From an uncultured Acidimicrobiia bacterium (GTDB taxonomy: Bacteria > Actinomycetota > Acidimicrobiia > Spongiisociales > Spongiisociaceae): a stretch of DNA of 64,000 nt. The stretch is from positions 558,001 through 622,000 of the forward strand of contig OY282370.1 in NCBI GenBank assembly GCA_958295745.1. Direction: 5' to 3'. Both the position numbers and the translations under genes were made by a program. This document shows positions 24,690 to 33,597 of this stretch, one piece after another. The first letter of the stretch is position 1. Every line of letters starts with the position of its first letter. The notes beneath the pieces are model-generated. The model was not told the origin of the DNA and did no database searches. It was given only the letters and a program-made list of their open reading frames with translations.

Positions 24690-27124
24690 GAGGCCGCTCC
24701 GCGGGCGGCGGCTTCCCGGATGGCCCGGCGCACCGCGGCGGGCGTGACCGGCGTGGCCGTGATATCCACCCCTAGGTCGGCCAAGGCGTCCGACACCGCC
24801 CCGGTGATCACCGCGGGCGGGCCGATGGTTCCCCCCTCGCCGCACCCCTTGACTCCGAGGGGTTGTTCGGGGGCGGGCGTCTCGAAGTGCTCGACCGTCA
24901 TCTCCGGCACCTCGGAGCAGGTCGGGTAGAGGTACTCCATGAAGGAGGCGAACCGGGGCTGGGCGGTCTCCGGGTCGTACTGGAAGTGTTCGTACATGGC
25001 GCCGGCGATCCCTTGGGCGACCGCGCCGTGAACCTGGCCGTCGATGAGCATCGGGTTGATCATCGTCCCGCAGTCGTGCACCACCGCGTAGTCCTCGATG
25101 CGGATCTCCCCGGTGCTTATCCGCACGCTCACCACCCCGGCGTGGGCGCCGTTCGACCAAGTGGCCGCGGCGTTCACCTTGCCGTCGGCGCCGGGAAGAT
25201 GCTCCAGGTCAGGCGGCTCGAAATAGCCCGACATCTCCAGGCCGGGTTCCATCCCCTCGGGAAGGTCCACGGTGCGGGCCCAGGCGGCGGTGGCCACCTT
25301 GGCCCAGCTCACCTTGGGAGTGCCGCTTCCCGCCACGTGGAACCCGCCGTCCGCGAGCACCACGTCGTCCGACGACGCCTCCAGCATGTGGGCGGCGATC
25401 TCCCGCGCCTTGACCAGCACCCGGTCGGCCGCCATGAGGACGGATCCGGTCATCACCACAGCGCCCCGGCTCCCCCAAGCGCCCAACCCGTAGGGCGCCC
25501 GGTCGGTGTCGCCCATCACCACCGTCACATCGTCGGGATCGACCCCCAGCGCCTCGGCCGCCAGCTGGGCGGCCGTGGTTTCGGCGCCCTGGCCCAGGTC
25601 CGTGTTGCCCAAGGCCACCCGAACGGCGCCGTCCGGGTCGACCCGGATGGTGGCCGAGTCGTAGCCGGCCCAGTGGCCGGTGGTGAGGTGATAGGTGGGG
25701 GTGGTGGGCTCGACGTAGTTGTTGTACCCGACGCCTACCCGAACGTCGGGGTCGTCGGCGTAACGGGCCTTGGCCCGCGCCAGCGATTGCTCGATGAGCG
25801 CCGCGGCCCGCTCGAAGCCCTTGGCGTGGGAACCGGAATCCACCTTCCCCCCGCTGTGCATGATGTAGGGCATCTGGTCCTCTTGCAGGATCATTCGCCG
25901 GCGCAGCTCCACCCGGTCAGCCCCGGTGAGGCGGGCCACCCGGTCGATGATCCTCTCCATGACGAACATGCCCTCCGGCGTCCCGAAGCCCCGGTAGGCC
26001 CCGCTCGGGGTTTTGTTGGTCACCACGCAGACCGGGCGCACCTCCATATTGGGAAAGTCGTAACCCCCCGTGATGCAGCCGGCGGTTACGAACACCGTGG
26101 CGGTGCCGGGCATGAATATCTCGCCCGACCCCACATCGCAGTAGGCCGCGCAACGGACGGCCCTGATGGTCCCGTCGTCGTCGTAGGCCACCTCGACATC
26201 GTGACGCTGATCCCTGGCGTGGACCGTCGAGACGAGGTTCTCGAAGCGGTCCTCTATCCAGCGGACCGGGCGGCCCAGCTTCCGGGCGATCCACGCCAGC
26301 ACTATGTCCTCCGGATACTGGTGGGTCTTGGCGCCGAAACCGCCCCCCATGGCGGGGAGGATCACCCTCACCTGAGGTTCGGGAATCCCCAACATCATGG
26401 CGATGGTGGTGCGGACGATGTGGGGGCTCTGCGTGGACGACCACACGGTGAGCTGCCCGTCCACATCCTCAGCCACCACCCCCCGGCATTCCAGCGGCAA
26501 CCCGGTCTGGCGCTGGCTGACGTAGGTCTCGGTGAAGGTGTGGTCGGCTTCCTCGAAGGCCTTGGTCACCTCGGGTTTCTCGGCCGGGAAATCGACCAGG
26601 CGGTTGTCGGGCCAGGAGTCGTAGAGCCTCGGGGCGTCCTCGGCCAGCGCCTGGTCGAGGACGGCGACGGCGGGGAGAGTTTCGAACTCGGTGGAGGCGG
26701 ACACCAGGGCGGCGGCGTCTTCGGCCGTGTAGCGGTCGGCGGCCACCACCGCCGCGTAAGGCGACCCTACGTATCGGACCCGGTCCTCGGCCAAAGGCCT
26801 CTGGTCGACCGGGCGGATGTACTGGATGGTGTGGGGGAAGGACCCGACCTCGGCCAGATCGGCCGCCGTGTAGACGGCGTGGACCCCGGGCAGGGCGAGG
26901 GCGGGGCCGGTGTCGATGGAGCGTATGAGAGCGTGGGCTTCGGGGCTGCGGACGAAGGCGACCTCGAGCATGCCGGGGAGTTTCAGATCGGCTACGTAAC
27001 GCCGGCGGCCCAGCAGGGGCGAACGATCCTCCCGTCGGGGCAGGGAACTGCCTATATGGCCGGACCGATGACGAATCATCGGGTTGATCCCGGTGGGGCT
27101 CTCTACCTTCATCTGGACCGTCAT
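24686..27124 (-). CDS. Molybdopterin-binding large subunit of a molybdenum hydroxylase (xanthine dehydrogenase family)
   Basis: About 812 residues with the a/b hammerhead N-terminus, MGGGFGAK, an active-site loop SGAYRGFGTPEG and the C-terminal KGCGEGGTIGPP with the catalytic Glu. The loop reads AYRGFG, not the AYRCSFR of true CO dehydrogenase. It should therefore hydroxylate an N-heterocycle or aldehyde rather than CO. Start ATG 27124 is preceded by GGAGGT at about 11 bases; GTG 27157 is a possible longer start. This is the first gene of an eight-gene operon ending at 17384. Confidence 0.92.
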   Translation of the reverse strand: MTVQMKVESPTGINPMIRHRSGHIGSSLPRREDRSPLLGRRRYVADLKLPGMLEVAFVRSPEAHALIRSIDTGPALALPGVHAVYTAADLAEVGSFPHTIQYIRPVDQRPLAEDRVRYVGSPYAAVVAADRYTAEDAAALVSASTEFETLPAVAVLDQALAEDAPRLYDSWPDNRLVDFPAEKPEVTKAFEEADHTFTETYVSQRQTGLPLECRGVVAEDVDGQLTVWSSTQSPHIVRTTIAMMLGIPEPQVRVILPAMGGGFGAKTHQYPEDIVLAWIARKLGRPVRWIEDRFENLVSTVHARDQRHDVEVAYDDDGTIRAVRCAAYCDVGSGEIFMPGTATVFVTAGCITGGYDFPNMEVRPVCVVTNKTPSGAYRGFGTPEGMFVMERIIDRVARLTGADRVELRRRMILQEDQMPYIMHSGGKVDSGSHAKGFERAAALIEQSLARAKARYADDPDVRVGVGYNNYVEPTTPTYHLTTGHWAGYDSATIRVDPDGAVRVALGNTDLGQGAETTAAQLAAEALGVDPDDVTVVMGDTDRAPYGLGAWGSRGAVVMTGSVLMAADRVLVKAREIAAHMLEASSDDVVLADGGFHVAGSGTPKVSWAKVATAAWARTVDLPEGMEPGLEMSGYFEPPDLEHLPGADGKVNAAATWSNGAHAGVVSVRISTGEIRIEDYAVVHDCGTMINPMLIDGQVHGAVAQGIAGAMYEHFQYDPETAQPRFASFMEYLYPTCSEVPEMTVEHFETPAPEQPLGVKGCGEGGTIGPPAVITGAVSDALADLGVDITATPVTPAAVRRAIREAAARGAAS

Positions 27125-27171
27125 CTGGCTATCGCACCTCCCACTTCCCGCTTCCACATCCTCGCCGAATG

Positions 27172-27201
27172 ATCATAGGGCGCTTTTATTGATGGTGTCA
27201 A
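27172..27201 (-). promoter_or_regulatory. Sigma70-type promoter for the Mo-hydroxylase operon
   Basis: On the minus strand TTGACA (27196-27201) and TATGAT (27172-27177) are 18 bases apart. They lie about 50 bases upstream of the large-subunit start and just after the end of the second importer cassette. Confidence 0.6.
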
Positions 27202-27214
27202 TTCTACGGCGACG

Positions 27215-28189
27215 TCACCGCTCGCCGCGATGGTACGGAATGGCGAGCGAGAGCGGTGAACGGGAGCGGCTTCGGTTGAGCACCAGCGCGACGATCGTGA
27301 ACACGAAGGGGAGCGCCAGGAAGACCTGGTAATCGTCGCCGAAGAAGGGAAGGCTCAAGCCCTTCGCCTGGAGCGACAGCTGCAGGGCGTCTATCAGCCC
27401 GAAGAACAGCGAGCCCCACAGTATCCAGGAGGCCCGCCAGTTGCCGAAGATCACGATGGCCAGCGCGATCCAACCGCGTCCGGCCGCGATGTCCGGGAAG
27501 AACATCCCGGTGGAGGCCAGCGACAGGAACACGCCCCCCAAGCCGGCCATGGCCCCGCCGAACACCACCGCCGCGTACTGGCGGGGAACGATGTTGATCC
27601 CCCGCATGTCGCAGGCCTCCGGATTGTGTCCGATGCTGCGGAGCTCGAGCCCGTACCTGGTCTTGTTCAGCAGTATCCACACCATCGGGACCATCAGGAA
27701 CGCGAAATAGGTCAACCAGTGCTGGGAGAACAGCACCTCGCCCACCACCGGAATCCGGGACAGCCCCGGGATGTCCGCGGTGTCGAAGGTGGGGACGGTG
27801 GGAACGTCGAGGCTGGACCGGTCCTGGAATGAGCTCCTGAACCAGAAGAAAGCGAATCCGATGCCGAGGATGTTGAGCGCCAAGCCGGCCACCACCTGGT
27901 TCACCTTCACGGTGACCGTCATCAGCGCCATGATGAGCGAGAACAACATCCCGCTCACCACCGCCATCAACAACCCCATCCACAGGTTTTCGTACCAGCT
28001 CATCGCCATGAAGCCGGCGAAGGCGCCCAGGGTCATGGTCCCCTCGATGCTCAGGTTGAGGATTCCGCTGTTCTCGGACACCATCTCGCCCAGCGCGGCC
28101 AGCAGCAGCGGGGTGGCGATTCGCACGGCGCCGGCCAGTATCCCGATGATGACGGCCGGGGTCAGGAGATGGGTCAGTATCTCACCCAT
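27215..28189 (-). CDS. ABC transporter permease, second BMP-type importer
   Basis: The 324-residue polytopic protein contains LGEMVSENSGILNLSIEGTMTLG, the hallmark of the NupQ-type permease, and GHNPEACDMRGI in its cytoplasmic loop. It overlaps the end of the neighbouring permease gene by eight bases and is the last gene of its operon, ending just before the Mo-hydroxylase promoter. By comparison with 18573-19553 it is a diverged paralogue, so the two importers probably differ in ligand or affinity. Confidence 0.88.
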   Translation of the reverse strand: MGEILTHLLTPAVIIGILAGAVRIATPLLLAALGEMVSENSGILNLSIEGTMTLGAFAGFMAMSWYENLWMGLLMAVVSGMLFSLIMALMTVTVKVNQVVAGLALNILGIGFAFFWFRSSFQDRSSLDVPTVPTFDTADIPGLSRIPVVGEVLFSQHWLTYFAFLMVPMVWILLNKTRYGLELRSIGHNPEACDMRGINIVPRQYAAVVFGGAMAGLGGVFLSLASTGMFFPDIAAGRGWIALAIVIFGNWRASWILWGSLFFGLIDALQLSLQAKGLSLPFFGDDYQVFLALPFVFTIVALVLNRSRSRSPLSLAIPYHRGER

Positions 28190-29312
28190 GGCTAACGGAT
28201 GTCCTCACTATTCGATACCGGGCGGCCACCGCGGCCAGCAACACGAAGACCAGGGTCATCCCTTCGATCACCTGCACCAGGGCGGCCGGGATGCCGGTCA
28301 CGACCTGCACCGCGGTCGATCCGTTGATCAGCGCTCCGAAGGCGACGGCGGCGACCACCACCCCGAGCGGATGGAGCCGCGCCACCAAGGCGATGATGAT
28401 GCCGGTGAACCCGGCCCCCACCGCGATGTCGAGCTGGAGCCGGTGATGCAGTCCCAGCAGCTCGCCCGCTCCGCCCAGCCCGGCGACGGCCCCGCTGATC
28501 GCCATCACGGTGATGATCAACACGCCCACGTTGGCGCCCTTGTATCGGGAGGCGACCGGGTTGGCACCCAGCCCCCTTATCTCGTACCCGAGCGGGGTCT
28601 TGCGCAGGATGAAGTACACCAGGACGGCGGTCAGCACCGCTATGGCGAACCCCCAGTGGAGCCGGCTGTCCGTGGTGAACCTGGGCAGGAAGGTGACATC
28701 CGCCATCCGTTCGGTCTGGTAGTAGAAGGTGTTGGGGGACCTCCACGGCCCGGCCAGCAGCCAGGACAAGACGAAGAACATGACGAAGTTGAGCATCACC
28801 GTGGTCAGGATCTCGTTGGTCTTGAACACCGCCTTCAGCACGCTGGCGATCGACGCCCAAAGGGCGCCGGCGAGAGCCGCCCCGAGGAACATGAACACGA
28901 AGAGCAGGGGCGCAGGGCGCAGATCGGCCAGCAGGTCCGAAACCCACCAGGCGCCCGCCGCCCCGGCGTAGAACTGACCCTCCCCGCCGATGTTCCAGAT
29001 CGAGGCCCGGAAGGCGATGGCCGCCGCCAGCCCTGTCATGATCAGGGGGGTGGCCTGCACCAGGGTCTCCAGGGCCGAATCACGGGTGCCGAACGCCCCT
29101 TCGTACATGCCGCGAAAGGCTTCCAACACCCCCGCGCCGGCCACGGCCACGAGCAGGCCGGCCGCCGCCACCGAGATGCCGATGGCGATGATCACCGCGG
29201 CGAACTCCCGGACCGGGCCGGTGTACAGGCGCCGCTCGAAACGCCAGCCCGCACCCGGCTGCATCAGCATGGACCAGAGAGGTGACTGCTTGGGCGGCGG
29301 CGGGGCGCTCAT
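28182..29312 (-). CDS. ABC transporter permease, second BMP-type importer, partner
   Basis: It starts MSAPPPPKQSPLWSML at ATG 29312, overlapping the ATPase stop. The 376 residues include FRASIWNIGGEGQFYAGA and LGANPVASRYKGANV, signatures of NupP-type permeases. The N-terminal cytoplasmic extension of about 40 residues (RFERRLYTGPVREF) is longer than in the first importer. Eight or more hydrophobic helices follow. Confidence 0.88.
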   Translation of the reverse strand: MSAPPPPKQSPLWSMLMQPGAGWRFERRLYTGPVREFAAVIIAIGISVAAAGLLVAVAGAGVLEAFRGMYEGAFGTRDSALETLVQATPLIMTGLAAAIAFRASIWNIGGEGQFYAGAAGAWWVSDLLADLRPAPLLFVFMFLGAALAGALWASIASVLKAVFKTNEILTTVMLNFVMFFVLSWLLAGPWRSPNTFYYQTERMADVTFLPRFTTDSRLHWGFAIAVLTAVLVYFILRKTPLGYEIRGLGANPVASRYKGANVGVLIITVMAISGAVAGLGGAGELLGLHHRLQLDIAVGAGFTGIIIALVARLHPLGVVVAAVAFGALINGSTAVQVVTGIPAALVQVIEGMTLVFVLLAAVAARYRIVRTSVSHG

Positions 29313-30886
29313 TCTCCCGCCGCTCCGTTGCCGGACGACGCGGAAGCTCCGGCGGCATCCGGTTCGGAGGAGATGCCCGCCATCCAGAGACCGATCTCTT
29401 CGAGGTCCGTGTCGCCGGGCCTGGTCTCCGCCATGATCCGGCCTTCGTATATGACGGCTATCCGGTCGGACAGGTTGAAGATCTCGTCGAGGTCCTCGGA
29501 CATCAGCAACACGCCCGCCCCTTTGTCCCGCTCCTGGATCAACCGGCGGCGCACGTACTCGGCGGCGCCGACGTCGAGGCCCCGAGTGGGCTGGTGCACT
29601 ACCAACAACTTGGGCGCCTGGGACAGTTCCCTGGCCATGATCACCTTCTGCAGGTTGCCGCCCGAGAGGGTGCGGGTTACATGGGCGGCGGAAGGGGTCA
29701 TGATCTCGAACTCGTCTATCGACTGTTTGGCGAAGCCGTCGACCGGCCTGCGTCTGAGCAGCCCCCAAGAGGCGTAGGGCTTCGACCTGTGGCGCCCGAG
29801 GATGAGGTTCTCCTTGACTCGGAAGTCCATCACCAGACCCTGGCGGATCCGGTCTCCCGGAACGCTGGCCACCCCCAAGGAGGCGATCTTTCGGGCGGAA
29901 AGCCCGACGATCGACCCGCCGCCCAACCGGATCTCCCCGGACGACGGCTCGCGGACCCCCACCAAGGCGTCGAACAGGGCGTTCTGGCCGTTGCCGGACA
30001 CCCCGGCGACACCGACGATCTCGCCTTCCCGAACCGTGAGCGACAGCCCCTCGAGAGACCCGCGGCCCGACTCGCTCTCCACGTGGATTTCGTCCACCTC
30101 GAGAAGCAGCCCGCCCGGAGTCCCCCCCTCGTTCTCCACGGTGAACACCACGTCCCGCCCCACCATCATCCGGGCGAGATCCTGGCGGGTTACATCCGCG
30201 GTGTCGACCGTGTCCACCACCTTGCCCCGCCGGAGCACGGTGACCCGATCGGATATCTCCATCACCTCGTTGAGCTTGTGGGTGATGAGGATGACGGTGA
30301 GCCCATTTTCCCGCATCCGCCGCAGGATCCCGAAGAGCTGTTCGACGCCCTGGGGCGTGAGCACGGCTGTCGGTTCGTCGAGGATCAGTATCTCCAGCCC
30401 GAAGTAGAGGGTCTTGAAGATCTCGATCCACTGCTGCTCGCCCACCGACAGCCGGCCCACCTCCGCATCCGGATCGACCCGCACGTCGTAGGTGTCGAAC
30501 AGCTCCTGCAGGCGGCGGCGCGCCTGGCCCATGTCGAGCCACTGTTTGGAGTGGGCACCGATGATCACGTTCTCGAGCACGGACATCGGGGGCACGAACT
30601 CGAAGTGCTGGTGCACCATCCCGATCCCGGCCCCGATGGCGTCCTTCGGGGACGACATGCGCAGGGGCTCGCCTTTGAGGTAGAGAGCCCCGTCGTCCGG
30701 GTGGTGGACCCCGTAGAGGATGTCGGCCAGGGTGGTCTTACCGGCGCCGTTCTCCCCCAGCAGGCAGTGTATCTCCCCCTGCTCTATGTCCACGCTCACC
30801 GCATCGTTGGCCAAGACCCCTGGGAAACGCTTGCTCACTCGGTCGATCTTGAGGATCACACCCCCGGCGGAGGAACCCTCGGTCAT
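29309..30886 (-). CDS. Duplicated-domain ABC transporter ATPase, second BMP-type importer
   Basis: 525 residues. The first domain has GENGAGKTTLADIL, LSVGEQQWIEI and ILILDEPTAVLTP. The second has a degenerate P-loop (GVSGNGQNALFD) and LSGGNLQKVIMAREL. It follows the binding-protein gene at 30992 after a 105-base gap that holds a GC hairpin. Its two permeases follow with ATGA and eight-base overlaps. Confidence 0.92.
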   Translation of the reverse strand: MTEGSSAGGVILKIDRVSKRFPGVLANDAVSVDIEQGEIHCLLGENGAGKTTLADILYGVHHPDDGALYLKGEPLRMSSPKDAIGAGIGMVHQHFEFVPPMSVLENVIIGAHSKQWLDMGQARRRLQELFDTYDVRVDPDAEVGRLSVGEQQWIEIFKTLYFGLEILILDEPTAVLTPQGVEQLFGILRRMRENGLTVILITHKLNEVMEISDRVTVLRRGKVVDTVDTADVTRQDLARMMVGRDVVFTVENEGGTPGGLLLEVDEIHVESESGRGSLEGLSLTVREGEIVGVAGVSGNGQNALFDALVGVREPSSGEIRLGGGSIVGLSARKIASLGVASVPGDRIRQGLVMDFRVKENLILGRHRSKPYASWGLLRRRPVDGFAKQSIDEFEIMTPSAAHVTRTLSGGNLQKVIMARELSQAPKLLVVHQPTRGLDVGAAEYVRRRLIQERDKGAGVLLMSEDLDEIFNLSDRIAVIYEGRIMAETRPGDTDLEEIGLWMAGISSEPDAAGASASSGNGAAGE

Positions 30887-30931
30887 CGCCGCCGCACCCA
30901 GATACTTCCTGTCCGCCTCAACCGCCGAGGG

Positions 30932-30950
30932 CGGCGGGAAACGCCCGCCG
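30932..30950 (-). terminator. GC hairpin between binding-protein and ATPase genes
   Basis: CGGCGGG and CCCGCCG pair around AAACG. On the transcribed strand it lies between the end of the 30992 binding-protein gene and the ATPase start. It could partly terminate transcription or stabilise the upstream mRNA, giving more binding protein than transporter. There is no U-tract. Confidence 0.4.
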
Positions 30951-30991
30951 CGGGCCCGCCGGGGCTTGCCGCATATGGGCGGGGCGGGCGG

Positions 30992-32098
30992 TCACTCGAC
31001 CGGGCCCTCGTTGAACGCGACCTGCAGATCGCCGTTGATGATCTGCTCGCGGGCCTCCTCGACCGCAACCCTCACCTCGCCCGGCACCTGGTCGCTGATC
31101 CCTCCGATGTCCGACCCGCCGTCGGCCATCAGGTAGACGATGCGCTCCATCGGAGCATCGTAGGGCTGCCCCTCCGTGTGATATGCCCACCACGCGTCGA
31201 GAACGGTTTGGAAGGCCGGATCCCACACCGCCACCGAGCTGGTCAGCACCTGGGGTGTGAACCCCAGCTGGTCGGCGAAGTGCCCGAACGTCAGGACCCC
31301 TTCCGCCTCCGCCACCGCCTCGAACACGCCGAAGCTCTCGGCGTAGACCATGTCGGCGCCGGCGGCGATCTGCGCGGTGGCCGATTCCTTGGCCGTGGCC
31401 GGGTCGAACCAGCTCTCGATATAGGTGATGGAGTGTTCGATGTCGGGGTTCACCGAGCGGGCCCCCGCTATCCAAGCGTTGAGCGGGCCGTTCACGTTGG
31501 GGAACGGGAAGGCCGCCACCGCGCTGATATGGTTGGTCTCGGTCATCATCCCCGCCACGATCCCGGCCAGATAGGCGGGCTCATGGATGAACACATCGAT
31601 CCAGTAGGCGTTGCCGCCCACCGGGTCGTTGCCGGAGCCGGAGAACACGAAGATGATGTCGGGGTAGTCCTCGTTGACTGCGTCGATCGCATCCGAGTAG
31701 GTGCTGTGGCCGATGATCATCTCGTACTTCCCGCTGGCCGCGAGGTCGCGTATCACCCGCTCGCCGTCGGCGTAGGCGATGTTCTCGAGCACATCCAGCG
31801 TGATGTCGAGTCCGTACGGCCGCAGCTCGGCCGCCCGGTTGACGGTGTCGATGAGGGTCGCGTACCAAGGCTCTTCCTGCACCGAAACCAGGATCATGGC
31901 GACGTCCATCTCGGTAGGCGCCGACGATCCCGCGGCGGTGTCTGTCGTCTCCGCCTGGGTGGTCGGCGGGCGGGTGGTCGGAGGAGGGGTGGTGGTAGTG
32001 GTTGCGGATTCGCCGCCTCCGCAGGCCCCGGCCGCCAAGGCCAGAGCGAGAACGGCCCCCGCCGCGATGAAAGTTCGGCTCTTCATCAGCTTATCCAT
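30992..32098 (-). CDS. BMP-family substrate-binding lipoprotein (tandem copy 2)
   Basis: The start is ATG 32098, with GAGG six bases upstream; the frame extends to 32143 without support. The lipoprotein signal ends AAGAC (Cys26), followed by a short Thr/Pro linker. The mature part, with DVAMILVSVQEEPWYATLID and FSGSGNDPVGGNAYWIDVFI, is very similar to the gene immediately upstream (32283-33422). The two are a tandem duplication of roughly 75-80 percent identity by eye. Both should feed the 27215-30886 importer, possibly with different ligands. Confidence 0.88.
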   Translation of the reverse strand: MDKLMKSRTFIAAGAVLALALAAGACGGGESATTTTTPPPTTRPPTTQAETTDTAAGSSAPTEMDVAMILVSVQEEPWYATLIDTVNRAAELRPYGLDITLDVLENIAYADGERVIRDLAASGKYEMIIGHSTYSDAIDAVNEDYPDIIFVFSGSGNDPVGGNAYWIDVFIHEPAYLAGIVAGMMTETNHISAVAAFPFPNVNGPLNAWIAGARSVNPDIEHSITYIESWFDPATAKESATAQIAAGADMVYAESFGVFEAVAEAEGVLTFGHFADQLGFTPQVLTSSVAVWDPAFQTVLDAWWAYHTEGQPYDAPMERIVYLMADGGSDIGGISDQVPGEVRVAVEEAREQIINGDLQVAFNEGPVE

Positions 32099-32218
32099 GG
32101 GCATCCTCGATTCTTCGCACACCGCCCTGCGGCGTTTGCGCATCCGAATATACCAGCCCGCACCCTCGCGAGGCCGCCGGAACTCTGTGCGGGGCGGCGC
32201 CTCGTCCGCCGGGTATCA

Positions 32219-32251
32219 GGAAGCCCTTGCAGGCCGACTGCAAGGGCTTCC
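32219..32251 (-). terminator. Strong 13-bp hairpin between two tandem binding-protein genes
   Basis: GGAAGCCCTTGCA (32219-32231) pairs perfectly with TGCAAGGGCTTCC (32239-32251) around a seven-base loop. It lies 32 bases after the first BMP gene and about 120 bases before the second. The stem is the strongest in the window, but no T-run follows. It may be an attenuator, a 3' mRNA stabiliser or an RNase processing site. Confidence 0.6.
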
Positions 32252-32282
32252 GTTCCGTTGTCGGCGTGTGCGCCGTCGATGA

Positions 32283-33422
32283 TTACTCGATCGGGCCTTC
32301 GTTGAAATCGACCTCCAGCTCGCCGCTGAGGATCTTGGAGCGGGCGTCGTCCACCGCGGCTTTGACATCGTCCGGGATCAGATCGTTCAAGGTCCCGATG
32401 TCCGACCCGCCGTCGACCATGTAGTAGATGATGCGTTCCATCGGGGCGTTGTAGGGCGTCCCTTCCGACGCGTACGCCCACCAGGCGTCGACGACGGTGT
32501 TGAAGGCCGGATCCCACAAGGCCACCGGGCCGGTGAGAGCCACCTCGGGGGCGAAGGCCACCTGGTCGGAGAAGTGTCCGAAGGCGTAGACCCCGTCGGC
32601 TTCCTGGACCGCCTCGAAGGGGCCGAAACGCTCGGCGTAGATCATGTCGGAACCGGCGGCGATCTGCGCCGCGGCCGATTCCTTGGCCGTGGCCGGGTCG
32701 AACCAGCTCTCTATATAGGTCACCGAAGCCTCGATGTCGGGGTTCACCGAACGGGCGCCCGCCACCCAGGCGTTGAGCGGACCGTTCACGTTGGGGAACG
32801 GGAAGGCCGCCACCGCGCTGATCTGGTTGGTCTCGGTCATCATCCCCGCCACGATCCCGGCCAGATAGGCGGGCTCATGGATGAACACATCCAGCCAGAA
32901 CCCGTTGCCGCCCACCGCCTCGTTGCCGGAACCGGAGAACACGAAGGCGATGTCGGGGTAGTCCTCGTTGACCGCGTCGATCGCATCCGAATAGGTGCTG
33001 TGGGCGATGATCATCTCGTACTCCCCGGAGGAAGCCAGGTCGCGTATCACCCGCTCGCCGTCGGCGTAGGCGATGTTCTCGATCACATTCAGCGTGATGT
33101 CGAGCCCGTAAGGACGGTCGGTCATCGTCCGGTTGATACTGTCGATCATGGTCGCGTACCAAGGCTCTTCCTGCACCCCGAGCAGGATCATGGCGATGTC
33201 CAACTCGGTCGGGCCCATCATCTCCGCCTCGGTGGTGGCGGGCGCCTGAGTAGTGGCGGGCGCCTGAGTGGTAGCAGGTGCCTGAGTGGTAGCAGGCGCC
33301 TGAGTGGTAGCAGGCGCCTGAGTGGTGGTAGACGAATCATCGCCGCAAGCCCCCGCCACCATCACCAGAGCGAGCACGGCCGCCGCCAAGGCGAACGTTC
33401 GATGGTTCATGGCTTTCTTCAT
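32283..33422 (-). CDS. BMP-family substrate-binding lipoprotein (tandem copy 1)
   Basis: It starts at ATG 33422 with AGGAGG eight bases upstream. The signal ends VAGAC (Cys26). The linker to the mature domain is built from five 18-bp repeats encoding APATTQ, giving a long flexible Thr/Pro/Ala tether. The mature domain matches the 30992 copy closely. It is the first gene of the second importer operon, with a possible extended -10 promoter near 33558. Confidence 0.88.
   Translation of the reverse strand: MKKAMNHRTFALAAAVLALVMVAGACGDDSSTTTQAPATTQAPATTQAPATTQAPATTQAPATTEAEMMGPTELDIAMILLGVQEEPWYATMIDSINRTMTDRPYGLDITLNVIENIAYADGERVIRDLASSGEYEMIIAHSTYSDAIDAVNEDYPDIAFVFSGSGNEAVGGNGFWLDVFIHEPAYLAGIVAGMMTETNQISAVAAFPFPNVNGPLNAWVAGARSVNPDIEASVTYIESWFDPATAKESAAAQIAAGSDMIYAERFGPFEAVQEADGVYAFGHFSDQVAFAPEVALTGPVALWDPAFNTVVDAWWAYASEGTPYNAPMERIIYYMVDGGSDIGTLNDLIPDDVKAAVDDARSKILSGELEVDFNEGPIE
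33241..33330 (-). repeat. Five 18-bp tandem repeats (APATTQ linker)
   Basis: Five exact-length units of GGCGCCTGAGTGGTAGCA type, with a few substitutions, fill 90 bases in the signal-proximal linker of the binding protein. All preserve the frame. Copy number could vary by slippage and change tether length without frameshift. Confidence 0.9.
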
Positions 33423-33557
33423 TGGAATGTCCTCCTCACGGTTGGTCTCGCATCGAGGCGGCATTCCCGGGAACCTCACGTTCTGTAAGCCCGGAAACGG
33501 TGCCGATGACCCGCACCATTCCGATCGTCGATCAGAAAAGGGTGCCTTTCGACCGCA

Positions 33558-33566
33558 ATTATAACA
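33558..33566 (-). promoter_or_regulatory. Possible extended -10 promoter (TGTTATAAT)
   Basis: On the minus strand TGTTATAAT lies about 135 bases upstream of the 33422 start in an otherwise GC-rich gap. No good -35 box is present, as is usual for extended -10 promoters. It would drive the tandem BMP genes and the importer. Confidence 0.4.
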
Positions 33567-33597
33567 AGGACGAACGCCTGCTCTGGGACCTCCTCTG

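Noticed and set aside
24686-27124. Aerobic carbon monoxide dehydrogenase (coxL)
   Set aside because: The active-site loop is AYRGFG rather than AYRCSFR, and the operon partners are an oxygenase and an importer.
24863-27172. A 769-residue open frame on the plus strand opposite the Mo-hydroxylase large subunit
   Set aside because: Its sequence is a Gly/His/Arg/Val-rich shadow with no family motifs, and the minus strand encodes a complete conserved enzyme.
29282-32305. A 1007-residue open frame on the plus strand across the second importer
   Set aside because: It spans three well-supported minus-strand genes and their intergenic gaps; high GC makes such antisense frames common.
33241-33330. 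CRISPR-like array
   Set aside because: Units are contiguous without spacers and lie in frame within a lipoprotein linker. The 37147-37281 and 35305-35384 repeats also lack unique spacers and cas genes.
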